Source of the DNA: Axinella damicornis
Lineage: Eukaryota > Porifera > Demospongiae > Axinellida > Axinellidae
Direction of reading: 5' to 3'
Assembly (NCBI GenBank): GCA_963931865.1
Contig: OZ007510.1
Coordinates: forward strand, 1,254,717-1,318,716
Length of the DNA: 64,000 nucleotides
Made by a program: the position numbers and the translations under genes. Position 1 is the stretch's first letter, and the number at the start of each line of letters is the position of its first letter. The notes below the pieces were generated by a model. The model did no database searches and was not told the origin of the DNA. It saw nothing but the letters and a program-made list of their open reading frames with translations. Below, one piece after another: positions 45,301-56,400 of this stretch.

Positions 45301-48300
45301 CAAGATTCACTTCGCTACCAAGATTAGTTGCGAAAATATGAGTGTTTGAAAAACGTCAAAATTGAAATTTTCGCAAAACACACAAAGTGGTCCCTTTTCT
45401 CAAATCCAGTCACAAATGATGCTAAATGTTAAGTGGGTTCACTCTGCTTATGTCACAAGAAGACTACCCCATGAAGACCAAGGTTGACAAAATCAACTAG
45501 AAGGCTCAATACCTCTTGTTTCAGATCTGGGTTTATTCAAGCTATCCAAATTGCGATAAAAGGATTCCATCACATTAGCAACATTAGTGCTACTCACGTG
45601 ACCCTCAATGAATCAGACGCCTCAGAGTCGATCACATGACTGAAAATTAAATCACTTAATGCACACTTTAGCATGCATTATCTAGATAATGCACACTTTT
45701 CAAAGACCTACGGTTGTTTTGGGTCAGGAGTAGTTTAGATACCAGTTTCCAGCGCATTATGGGGTTTAATGCACTTGGGCAATATAGTTAATGGTCTTGG
45801 GCGGATAATGCACTCGCCTCGGCTCGTGCATTATCTCGCCCTCGACCGTTAACTATATTGCCCTCGTTCACTAAACCCCGTAATGCACTGAAAACTGGTA
45901 CGTAAATATTACTTAGTGCTACTCACGTGACCCTCAACGAATCAGACGCCTCAGAATCGATCACAAGACGGAGCATTAATGCACACTTTAGAGTGTGCAT
46001 TATCTAGATAATGCACACTTTTCAAAGATCAAAGGCTGTCTCGGGTCGGTGAGTTGCACTAAGTAATATTTATATACCACTTTGCCGTGCATTACGGGTT
46101 TTAGTGCACGAGGGCAATCTAGTTAACGGTCGAGGGCGAGATAATGCACGAGCCGAAGGCGAGTGCATTATCTTGCCCTCGATCGTTAACTAGATTGCCC
46201 TCGTGCACTAAAACCCGTAATGCACTGCAAAGTGGTATCTAAATACGCCTTAAGCTCACTCACTTCGCTCACTTCAGCTACTACTCTCCCCATGTGAGTA
46301 GTCCAGCACCAGGCAGCTCTGTGCAGACCGTGGAGAAAACCCAGACAGGCTGAAGTAGCAATTATTGTTACGACTTAGCGCGGGTAGAGTGTGAGTTAGC
46401 ATTAGGAATATTTTATGTGCAGCTTCAAGGCCCGACACTAACAGGCACTGGAGTTTCACGGGACCTGAACTTCAGCAAAGGTAGTGTCCATATATCGCTC
46501 CTGTTTTTGTACCATGGGTTACACGTTTGTGCCGGGCAGAGCATGGGTAAGTTTCACAGACAGCAGAACAGTACTCTGCGCTCTTTTGTAGTACAGTACT
46601 CTGCGCTCTGCGCTCTTTTGTCTACTCCGAGGACTCACTTAGTTCTGGCTGCTCTCTGACTTCCCATGAAATACCAACAGTGATTGCTGGCCTCGTTCCA
46701 GGCCATCCCCACTGACAGCATTTGATCACTTGCAGTATGAAATACGGCGGGGGGAGGCCTGGGAGATCTGGTCACGTGCAGTGCCATCGGGTATGACAAA
46801 TGGTAGACACACAGAGGGCGGTGCCCAATGAAGAATATCAATGCCCTGTCCGTCCAAAGGCTGGATGTCAGAGCATTCACAAGGCAGACAATCAGTTGTT
46901 CCCCCATGTGTCTACCATCTGTCTACCTGACGTCATCACACATGTTCAGATTTCCCACCCGCCATATGCCATATTTGCATACTGCAAGTGATCAAAAGTA
47001 CTGGCGGTGGGAATGGCCTGGGAGTGAGGCTAAGTGATTGCCTGGTTGTGAAACGAGCAGTTTGGAACTTATATTTCGACCGCCGCTGTCAAGCAGTTGT
47101 TCCACTGGAGAAGCTTAGTTACAGCTTGATTGAGATGGGAATGTTGACCTTGTGAATTTACGCCAATGTATTACCACACCCAAGCTGTTGCTGGATGCAA
47201 GTGACAGAACCGATAGTGTGAGTCATAATCACACTGGGACAACCATACAGCCACCTAGTTATATCTGTAAGGTTTTATTGCATGTACACAATACGGCTAA
47301 ATAGACTCACCAGAAAATAAATGCCAGCTTCTTGAGAAGACGTCCATCTTTAAGCGTGAAACCAAAATCATATAAAATGTAACGAGGCTCTTTCGTAAGA
47401 CTGGCCTTTAGTTCGTCGAAGCGTGTCTGATCGTCCTCTTTTGTGTTGGTACTGCAGGGTTCTCCCACTTGATCCAGAATGATCTTCTTCTTCTTCTCAA
47501 TCTGGAAGGTGGCCCACTTGTGTGTTGAACGAAGTTTCATTTCATTGAAGAGTGACACGATATCAGGGTCGATCTCAATACCTGACATTGCCTGCAAAAG
47601 GACGGTAAACAAGTTGAGATGATGTGAAACCATGCACCGTAGTATATTGGGTTTCAAAAACTTGGGGAGGAGTGAAGGGGACTAGAGTATAGACCCATTG
47701 CATCTCATGTCATTCTATGCTATGTACGGTCATCCATTAATGGTATACAAACAACTGGACTGCCACCCTGAATGACAGTAATGTAATTGCACAACAGCAG
47801 TAACGAAAGATCCCTCATAGGTAACTTCCAAATCATCACACACTAAAGCAGCATGGCATGCTTGCTGAGTCTGGCATTCAAGCTAGGGTAGCTACCTCAT
47901 CCCCCCCAACATGAACAACTTCACCCGATTCCATTCATACACTTTAGTCATCCCACCAGTGATGACATCACATGCAACGGGTCTATGCTTACTTTTCACG
48001 GTATTTCTGTAGTGATGCCATCTTTTAAGTGTACATAGCAATCGCATTTAGTTCGCTTCAACACATACTAGAAGCATATTGGTGCATCACTGCAAGATCG
48101 CAGAAGCTACTATTTCCAGGTAGACCAATATGGTGGCCGTCTTCTGCTTTCCTTTGTATTCTCAAAATGACGTCAGCTGCAATGGGACTATATTAGCAGT
48201 CCAACAAGAAGTCTGGTAGTAATTAATTTGACCAATGTCCACAACCACCTCAGAGAATATAATTTACCAAGCAGCTGATAGCTGAATGAGCCACAGCTCA

Positions 48301-48527
48301 ACCAAATTATGTGCCTTCCACCTAGTACCTGGCAGCAGCCATCTCACATTGACCAACAACTGACCCTTAATAATTCAAATTCTTCGGGCAAGCAAGTAGT
48401 TAATAAGGCATGCTGCCACTACCTCGACACCCACCATAAAGTAGATAATAATAGAAATCACTTGGTTTAAAGGTACCGTTACCCCATTCTTCACAAAACT
48501 ACCCCAAGGCATTAGGGAACTCACCAT
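42336..48527 (-). CDS. ADF/cofilin
   Basis: Three minus-strand exons (48527-48525, 47591-47311, 42495-42336) join to 147 aa. Actin-depolymerising factor/cofilin severs and recycles actin filaments. Exon 1 ends exactly with the ATG, the gene structure typical of animal cofilins. The ADF-homology fold is recognisable by SGIEIDPDIVSLFNEMKLR, the basic EKKKKIILDQ, PRYILYDFGF, KKLAFIFW, then DKMIYASTKDTIKKAFTG and FQANDAADFDY. A serine follows the start, as in the family, but here as MAMSG. Intron 2 is 4.8 kb and packed with inverted-repeat elements, large compared with other introns in the window. It sits head-to-head with COA6. Confidence 0.93.
42927..45415. mobile_element. Nested TGTGACCGGATTTG foldback complex in cofilin intron 2
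   Basis: An outer inverted pair (ATGTGACCGGATTTGAGAAA near 42,930; inverse near 45,385-45,412) encloses an inner pair of the same family. The inner pair is TGTGACCGGATTTGCGAAAA near 44,232, with its inverse near 44,845-44,880. Between 43,005 and 43,860 is a third foldback with arms of about 260 bp. Its arm contains GTACGAACGAGAACAA near 43,236, with the inverse near 43,600. The centre of that foldback (about 43,343-43,586) is an open frame starting MVSVTLTAADIPGADLSEL and ending at a GTATGT donor-like site. No transposase is recognised. Confidence 0.75.
45586..46245. repeat. Two tandem about 328-bp units with internal foldbacks
   Basis: Both units start AGTGCTACTCACGTGACCCTC (45,586 and about 45,914). 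Each contains TTATCTAGATAATGCACAC and a central inverted repeat around GATAATGCACTCG with its inverse CGTGCATTATC. The words GGGCAATATAGTTAA and their inverse flank the centre. The array lies in cofilin intron 2. Confidence 0.85.
46688..47032. mobile_element. TAGCCTCGT-family element with 9-bp TSD
   Basis: Starts TGGCCTCGTTCCAGGCC and ends GGCCTGGGAGTGAGGCTA. It is flanked by perfect AGTGATTGC duplications at 46,679-46,687 and 47,033-47,041. It is 345 bp, with further inverted GATCACTTGCAGTAT/ATACTGCAAGTGATC words inside. Confidence 0.88.
47592..48524 (-). other. Cofilin intron 1
   Basis: 933 bp with no gene or obvious transposon recognised. Confidence 0.6.
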
Positions 48528-48863
48528 TTTGTCTTTTTTTCCTTCTGGTGTTGCCTTCTGGTCGATAAATAGTGGTCTCTAGCACAATGCTCCTACCTGC
48601 ACGATGGCCTCTGCCCTCTTTTTGTACCCGACAGACCGCAAAGGGAAGCGGCACCTTTTCTTCCAAATAAGGCAATCTCCAAAGGTTTGTGTACCCCGGA
48701 AGTAGACTCTGCACACGTCAACGCTCCCAATCCGCATACTCACGTCGCGAGATGAGTCAGCATACTTGTCTTCAATACTTCTAACCCCACTTTTGGTATT
48801 ATGTTGCTATTTTTAGAATTACAGCATGTTTGGTGGGCGTTGTTTAGGATCACGGAATCGTTG
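48528..48863. promoter_or_regulatory. Shared cofilin/COA6 promoter interval
   Basis: 336 bp between divergent start codons, including the cofilin 5' UTR. A minus-strand open frame across it is not supported as a gene. Confidence 0.65.
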
Positions 48864-50160
48864 ATGGAGTAAGTACAGAGTACTAGTGATACGTATTGCG
48901 GTCTTGCATGCAGAAATCTGGCCTGTAGAATCTGCAGGTCAGACTATGGATCTGACCTGTAGACGTGCAGGCCAGACTTGCAGCTCAGACTGGCTCCTGA
49001 TCTCATGTGATCTGCAGGTCAGACTAGGGATATGGATCTGACCTGTAGACTTGCAGGTCAGACTGGCTCCCGATCTGTAGAACCTGCAGGTCAGACTAGG
49101 GATCTGACCTGTAGACTTGCAGGTCCGACAAGGGATCTGACCTGTAGACTTGCAGGTCAGACTGGCTCCTGATCTGCAGGTCAGACTAGGGATATGGATC
49201 TGACCTGTAGACTTGCAGGTCAGACTGGCTCCTGATCTGTAGAACCTGCAGGTCAGACTAGGGATCTGACCTGTAGACTTGCAGGTCCGACAAGGGATCT
49301 GACCTGTAGACTTGCAGGTCAGACAAGGGATCTGATCTGTAAACCTGCAAGTCAGACGACTCCTTGTATGGAAGTGACCTGCAGGCCAAACTCCTAACAC
49401 TTAAGACCATGTTCTCACAAAGGTTCATGCCCTTGTTGATGTAACACATCCTTTCTGCGGACGAATGCTACCACTTGCTCTCTAAGTATGACAGAATAGC
49501 TAAGCTCCGTCCAATTTGCCTTTATGTTGATCTTGGTATCAGCCATACCTGACACTAGTGTTATGTTATCTAATTGGTGTTGCCAACAATCTGCTAGCAG
49601 AGCCAAATGGGAATAGGGCATCAACTATAAGACCCGTTTCATGAAACAGGTCTGGGTGTGGTACCCTCATCCGTGTGATTGTTGTCCATCAATGTCACCT
49701 GTGATATGTATGACTGTTTTGAGTACAAAGTTCACCTGCATTGGTTCACACAGGGAGAAACCCGCCCCTAACGTTGGCCAGCGCCAGATGTGCTATGTGG
49801 CACGGGATGCCTTCTACGAGTGCAAGGCAAAGCACAACGAAGAAGAGGCACCTTGTGAGGAGCTGAAGAGAGCATACCACAGTAGCTGCCTGACATCCTG
49901 GGTAGGTTGGACCGTCAGGTAGTTCTGAGGAATGCTGTGGGAATTTGTTGGGGGTTCATCCGTGTGGTTTAGCTGTTGAGGACTTGGGAAGTGCTAATTA
50001 GACCGGGTGAGTTGTTGCATGTGTGTTTCACAGCTCCTTATCACATCTGTATTGCTAGGTGAAGTACTTCGAAAAGAAGCGCGTGTTTGAAGAGTACAAA
50101 AAGAAATTAGAAAACGAAGGGTTTCAACCTCTTCCAAGTGGTGGGAGTGAGAAGCGATGA
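48864..50160 (+). CDS. COA6: COA6 cytochrome c oxidase assembly factor
   Basis: Three exons (48864-48868, 49754-49901, 50059-50160) give 84 aa. Exon 1 contributes only ATG GA, and the first residues read MEEKPAPNVGQRQMC. COA6 is a small intermembrane-space thiol protein that helps load copper into COX2. The twin cysteine pattern is visible: CYVARDAFYEC (CX9C) and CEELKRAYHSSC (CX10C), as in human COA6. It is followed by WVKYFEKKRVFEEYKKKLE and a short basic tail. The tiny first exon is inferred from phase and a GTAAGT donor, and an alternative 5' exon cannot be excluded. Confidence 0.88.
48935..49375. repeat. Hairpin-forming minisatellite in COA6 intron 1
   Basis: Units of about 33 and 67 bp. 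Each contains TCTGACCTG and its inverse CAGGTCAGA 8 nt apart, so each unit can fold into a 9-bp stem. Higher-order copies repeat around GACTGGCTCCTGATCTG. Confidence 0.9.
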
Positions 50161-50402
50161 GTTGAGAGATACTGTGAATCTAGCGTGGACAGCTGCTACA
50201 CCTAGAAGCACAGACCACCAGAACGATGATCACCTGCAACACTGGTTGTAATAGTAGTGTTGCTTGGGCCAACGTGCAGAGATAACAAACATCATCACAA
50301 CTTTAGGACAGTTTGTATTGACAGTTTGCAATCATAATTCATCTGCATACTTCATCTGTATAATTCTAATTATATTACATGACCTCTGCGTACAACCAGA
50401 GG
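50161..50402. other. Convergent COA6/SAC3D1 3' region
   Basis: 242 bp of 3' UTR/spacer. No other feature seen. Confidence 0.6.
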
Positions 50403-53223
50403 TCACTTCAACCCAAGAATGAGATCAGAAGGTGTGTCCTCTTCATCTTGGACACTGGTTGTCCCATTGGTGATGATTCCAGCAATTGTGAATGGACTAG
50501 TGGTCCCCTGCAGTTGGACAGTGTCATGATCATAGTGCTGATGGGTAGTTAGGTACAGCAACAGACTTCACCTGTGTGGGTGGTGGTGATGTGAATGCTC
50601 CTCTCCTGAACAGGACGCAATCACCAGATACCTCTAACCCTGTGTTGGGAACTTAATGTGAAGGTGATTACCCAGAGGTTTGTTAAGTTAACAACTCACC
50701 ATGTGCCACGCAAAACTTGGATGCCATTTTCAAGTCATCCCACGAAAGCCACTGACATAACACTCTGCAGTGTAGTGAAAATGGGATGAGCGTGTGTGTG
50801 TGCATGCATGTGCGTGCGTGCATGTGTGTGTGTACCTGAGTGGAAACTCCGCATTTCTGCTGCTGTAGGCAGTACACAAAGTCTGCAGGGCTTGTCTGTG
50901 TAGAACAAAACCATCTTGTCTAAGATACTTGGGTAGTATTTTCTGATGTGGCACATACTCTACCTTCTAATCAGGTTGATGTGGGGGAACAGTGCACATT
51001 TTCCTAGAGGTGAAAGGTGGCCCACTAGTTTGAACACACGCACAAAGTTGTTCTGTAGGAAGTAGAGACTGAGGGACAAGGCCAGCTGGACGGCCGGAGC
51101 ATGCCTGGTGGGCAGGGTAATGGTTGATGGATGATCTTTTAGCAAAGAACCTGATGTGACACTAGGTGATATAATGGTCCAGCCATTATTTCACAAGGAC
51201 AGCAGGCCAACTTTGGCCTATAAGACTAAAGAAACGGGAAATGGGAGGAAACACCATAGTATCTACAGTGTACCAACCGGATCTGCTCCTTGTGTTCAAG
51301 GGCATGCATGATGGCTTCTGGTGACCCTGAAAAAAAAAAACCCCACAAAAAATCCATTGAGTGGATACACGAGGCTACAGTGTTAGGTAAAGTGAGTCAC
51401 TTACCCAGGTTTGTTAGGAGGTAGTAACTCTCAAACTCGGCCCTGCCGGGAGGGAGGTCTCCAGTCTGTATGGTGTAGAGTTTCAGTAGCTTGAGCAGAC
51501 ACTGCTGCAAATGGTCGCGGTTTAACTTTGGGTCGAATTTGTCCAAATCAGCTTTCGACAGTCTGTCAAGAAAATTTACTAACAAGCAGATCATAATAAA
51601 TGAGTACCCTTTGCAACAACTTGTCGCGAAAAAGGGGGGTGGGCGTATTTTCGAGAGACTACGGTATACCTGACCTACACATGCCCGGCCTACTACATGA
51701 GGTTACACCTACTAATTTTGCTCGCGTGTGTGAGGCATTCCCTGTGCACATGCATATTCCTAGTATATGTTTGACCTCATTTTCATACCCATTGAGTCTA
51801 GGACCAACCTTACCTAACCTGACTCTCAGACCAGTCTTACCTGTACTGAGCGTAGAGGTAGAATCTTGAAGCCAGTTCATGAATGTATACCATTTCTGGG
51901 CCTTCTAGTTGCTATGGCAATGGATGAAATGCATGTTTGTAAACTATGTAACGACCTTGAGATGCAAGAAAGTGGTAATTTGACTATATATGGGAATATA
52001 GGCAGCTGGCATTCTCCAGGTTGTTATGTGCGATGAAGAATCCAGCACAACTTTAAAACAAGGAGTACATGTACACCCACGATAACAGTACCTTAATTTA
52101 ATTTACTGTCCTCGGCATGGCAACTGAATTCCATAATTGTCTAAACGTGTAGCACAAGCGGGATGGCTGCATGCCTAATTCTGTTACAAAGTGATTCTAA
52201 TTTGTAATCTCCAAGCTATAATGGCCGATCACCTGACCAGTTACTGGATTGTTTGGATCTAAGAACCGGTTGACAATTCCATTCTCAGCTACTAGTACAA
52301 CCAAACGTCAAAGCAATGATCACCATTGTGTGGCCTATGAGTGGTTCTTTTGATCATTCAAATTCACCTGGTAGGTGATATCTAGCCGGATGGCCTGAAC
52401 TCTGTTGTCCAGGAAGTGGTAGACAACGTGCCATGGATGGTCTGTCCTATTCAGCACACTAGGAGGGCAAGGGTTAATGTACACATGAAGTACAAGGTTT
52501 ATTTATAGAGTAGATTACATCACTACCTGGTCTAAAAGTTAAATATTGGCCATATTTGGAAATGTTATATAAAGATTTTGACCATATATGGTTATAAGGT
52601 TGAATCCTTATGCCAAGTGGAGGTGATGCAGCCAAACATTCACAGTTTGTGAATGTTATACATTGCATATCACTGGAGTGAACTTTGAGATAATTGTCTA
52701 CATACGCTATGGTTCAAACTAAAATTAGTGCTATATGAATTTCATCACTTTCTCATTAGATGGTCAATGGTTTTCACGAGGACAGGTGGTGGTCGTAGGT
52801 CATTGGGGTCAGGTGCTTGCTGGCCTGCACCAGCTCTAATGTATTCCTTAACTGCAAGGGTTGGAGAGCTGCACAACCTGGGAACAAATGAGAAATGCAC
52901 TGTTGTTTTACATATTGGTATTATTTTAGTTGATGGGAAGTTGGGAACTAGAGACACATGCTGCAGCAAAACTACATTGGAAATTTAGTGTAGCACTCTT
53001 AGAACGTACCTCCCCCGTCCATCTCTAACTGAGTGGTCAATTTCAAACACACTCAGCTGTCTCTGCCTCTCTCTCCTGCATGGTACGTAGTCAACAGGAG
53101 ATATTACAGCATCAAGACACGGCTACTGGGCAGTGCCTCATACCTGATTCTCTCCTTCTCTGGGCACAAGAGCATACATTTTCCCATATGAGCCCCACCC
53201 TCTCCATCTTCACCCTTTATCAT
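50403..53223 (-). CDS. SAC3D1: SAC3 domain protein, SAC3D1-like
   Basis: Minus-strand exons: 53223-53144, 53075-53010, 52877-52749, 52458-52368, (52283-52238, inferred), 51901-51841, 51562-51405, 51326-51278, 51104-50964, 50919-50836, 50764-50700, 50639-50572, 50507-50403. Together they make 380 codons plus stop. SAC3/GANP-family proteins act in mRNA export and, for SAC3D1 (SHD1), centrosome/spindle function. The signature start CPEKERIRRERQRQLSVFE is followed by VKEYIRAGAG, DNRVQAIRLDITYQ, ELASRFYLYAQYR, FDPKLN, GRAEFESYYLLTNLG, NNFVRVFKLV, FPHINLIRRQD, ALQTLCTAY and the winged-helix end FCVAHG, GDCVLFRRGAF. The 46-nt exon is proposed because the phase does not close without it. The gene is head-to-head with CCDC61. 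Confidence 0.88.
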
Positions 53224-53463
53224 CAGGCTTGTAATTGTGTAGGGAAACAGATCAGAGCATGACCTTTGACCCTACATAAGTGATTCAAGACTGGGAATCT
53301 GGGAACGAGACCATTGACCAACCTTTGACCTCAAACTGAATTACAAACGAAAATGCGGGAAATTGTGTCTGTTTCGACTCACAGCCACTGACAGTGGTCT
53401 CATTTGAAGTTGAAGGAATGACAAAGACTGGTCTATTGGAAATCTGGCTAAAGATTGTTGGAT
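53224..53463. promoter_or_regulatory. Shared SAC3D1/CCDC61 promoter interval
   Basis: 240 bp between divergent start codons. No TATA box is obvious. Confidence 0.65.
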
Positions 53464-56400
53464 ATGAACCCTTCGCAGCAGTGGTCGGTGTCTGCCCCCT
53501 GGGCGTTCCGGGACACAGAGTACACTGTCTCTGCGGACGTGAGGGACGACGTGTTAGTAGTGGAAGTGGAGGAAAAGCTCACCGCTGAGCAGTGGAGTGG
53601 CCAGTTCGAGGCTAAACGTGAGTGGGGGGGGGGGGGGGGGGGGGGGGGGGGGATAATTATCTGTCTGGGAGTATAACTTAGTTGCACAATCACAACTGAA
53701 TCACTGCACAATAATTGTTTGCAGGTTAGCATTAATTGGAATAATGGAGGAGGGGCAGCAGGTATGTTGACATGCTAAAACTGGCACATTTTGGAAACCA
53801 TATTTCTACATGTTCTACCAATTATGGCACATTTTGACGTGTCAATTATGAGACTCGGCCCCAGACCCAAACCAATCCCACCGCGGATCATTGCAGTAAC
53901 ACTTGCGGGGAAAGGAGGGTCTGGTCAGCTTGGTACAGAAGACCATCATGGGATGTAGCATGCCACGACTAGTGATACTGGAAGTGGTTTGGGTCTGGGG
54001 CCGAGACTAAGTGAACAGCAGATTCCTGCTCAGTACTGCATTAGCAGCCTTGTTCCCAGGCCATTCCCACTGCCAAGAGCGCTTAAGTAGATCGCCCGCC
54101 CGGAGTACTTATGCGCTCTTGCCACCGCCAGTATTTGAGAGTATGCAAATATGGCCATATTTGCATACTGCAATGCTGGCGGTGGGAATGGCCTGGGAAC
54201 AAGGCTACTGCATCAGCACACCAAGGATACACAGTGAAGTCTTGTCTTCAAACTGCTTGTGCTGCATGCACACTGCCACTTGTTGTGGAGGGCATCCTGG
54301 GGGCATGCATAGCCTCATTCTCAGGCCTTCCATACTTCCAGTTGTTGATTGCTTACAGTATGCTGTAAGCAATCAAGAACTTAAACACGAAAGTGATCTT
54401 ATGAGAGTGCGCACATAGATGAACTATTGTATATGACAACTTCAAAACTGGAGGTCTGGGAATGAGGCTGGCATGCAGCCATAGCAGAATTTTATACTAT
54501 GCTAGGTATCTTGGGCTAGGAATGAGATATGAAGCTGGAATTCGCACCATTGTGATCAGCATGAAAAGAACCTTCAACTGATGTCCTTAAAATGACTTTT
54601 AAAATTGGTCACATTTTTGCCCAAAATTGTACTCGACCAAAGGTTTTTCATGATTTTGGGTCAAAATTCAACCTACAGCAAAATGGACATCATTTGAAAG
54701 CTCCATTCATGCTGATCACAATGGTGCAAATCCCAGCCTCGTATCTCATTCCTAGCCCAAGATACCTAGCATAGTACATGCACTTAGCTCAAACATTAAT
54801 TTTGTTAATATTACGACATCCAACCGCGAGCACCCCAAAAACCCTTTGGATAGAGGGGTTTGGTGGGTCATGGCCTCGGAACAGTATCGCTGCAGGAAGC
54901 CGGCAACACCACACCCTTCCATAAACCCCACATTATATTGATCACCCGCATTTGCTTGGGGGCTGCTAGTTGGAAGGAGGGTATCTACTTCCAACTATAC
55001 CCAGACCACTCACGGTGGAGGCGGCCGAACGCCTCCACCGGATACTAACTACAACAGGGGGAGAGGAGGGAGGGTAAGAATGCACACTGTCTTGGTGTCA
55101 CCTGTAAAACTGCTCACTGATTGCCACGTGGTGCGCCCACGCAGCTCACTGCGCATGCTCCGACCACGCCTCAAGGGTCAGCCTGAATCTTGACATTGAC
55201 CTCCTGTCTCACATTAACCTCGTTTAATTCTTCAATCAACCTGCATGCCTAATTTGCACCATTGTGATCAGAATGGAACGTGCCAATGATGATCCATTTT
55301 GTTGTAGGTTGAATTTTGACCCAAAATCATGACAAAAATGTGACCGGCCCATTTTAAGGACATGACTTGTAAATTCTTACCACAATGGAACATCCCCAGC
55401 TTCTTATCTCATTCACATGCCTAGTGCAACGTTCTCTTCCAAGTCTGTGTTCCCAATACCAATTTTGGTTCATTAGTCCATTTTTGGCATAAATGGCACA
55501 TCAGTCACCCCAAAGAACAGGATTGCTGATTAATTCATGTCAAAATTTGCCATATTGGTTGAGAATGGTTTCCAAAATGTGCCAATTTTGGCACAAACAC
55601 ATACCTCAGCAGCAGACCATAGATAATGATTGTCCCTAGGGACTATATATTATCTACGGGTAGACACATCTCTCTAGCTGTAGGAATGAAAATTTTCTCA
55701 ACAGATATTGAAGAGCTGACTCGCAAGACGGGGAATTTCAAGCAGTTTCCCATCTTCTTGAACATGCTGGAGTCTGCCATCACCAAGGTAACTACAGCAT
55801 CAACTTGCTGAGCTACATGCTTGTACACTCTGTATGTTGGACATCTCAGTGCAGGGTGGTACAGTGATTCTGTTTTGTGTACTGAAGCATATGTACGTAC
55901 ACACGTGCTTCTGTGCATATCATGGAATCACGAAATTCACTACATGTATACTTTTTCCAGTCCAGTGACTGTGTGACACTTGACCTGTTGACGTACTCTG
56001 ACCTTGAGGCTCTGAGGAACAAGAAGCTGGGTGTGCGGCGACCCTCTCCTGCTAAGAGTAGCCGGCAACTGCAGGCCAAAAGATACCTCATTCTCACATA
56101 CTCGGTTGAGTTTGACAGGTAGGGAAGTGCATGACAGCCACTAGTCTCAAGGGCCTCACCCGATCAGGAGCTGATTCCTTAATAGAGTCACTCTACGTGG
56201 CCAACACCTCTCTATAAGGCCACCCACCGTGTTGGGTCCCATAATACTAATGTATGTGACTAGTCCTCTGTAACGTTAGTACAGCGACCATTTTCAAAAA
56301 CAATGTGGCCTAAGTTGGCTATAGCAGTTGGCTCCCGCAGGGTGGTGAGTGCAATGTGCTTTAACAGTCACACAGGTACCCCTTTGTATGTCCATAAAAT

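Noticed and set aside
48499..48714. 71-codon minus-strand frame upstream of cofilin
   Set aside because: It overlaps the cofilin 5' UTR and its only ATG-proximal conserved feature is the cofilin exon 1 donor. Treated as untranslated leader.
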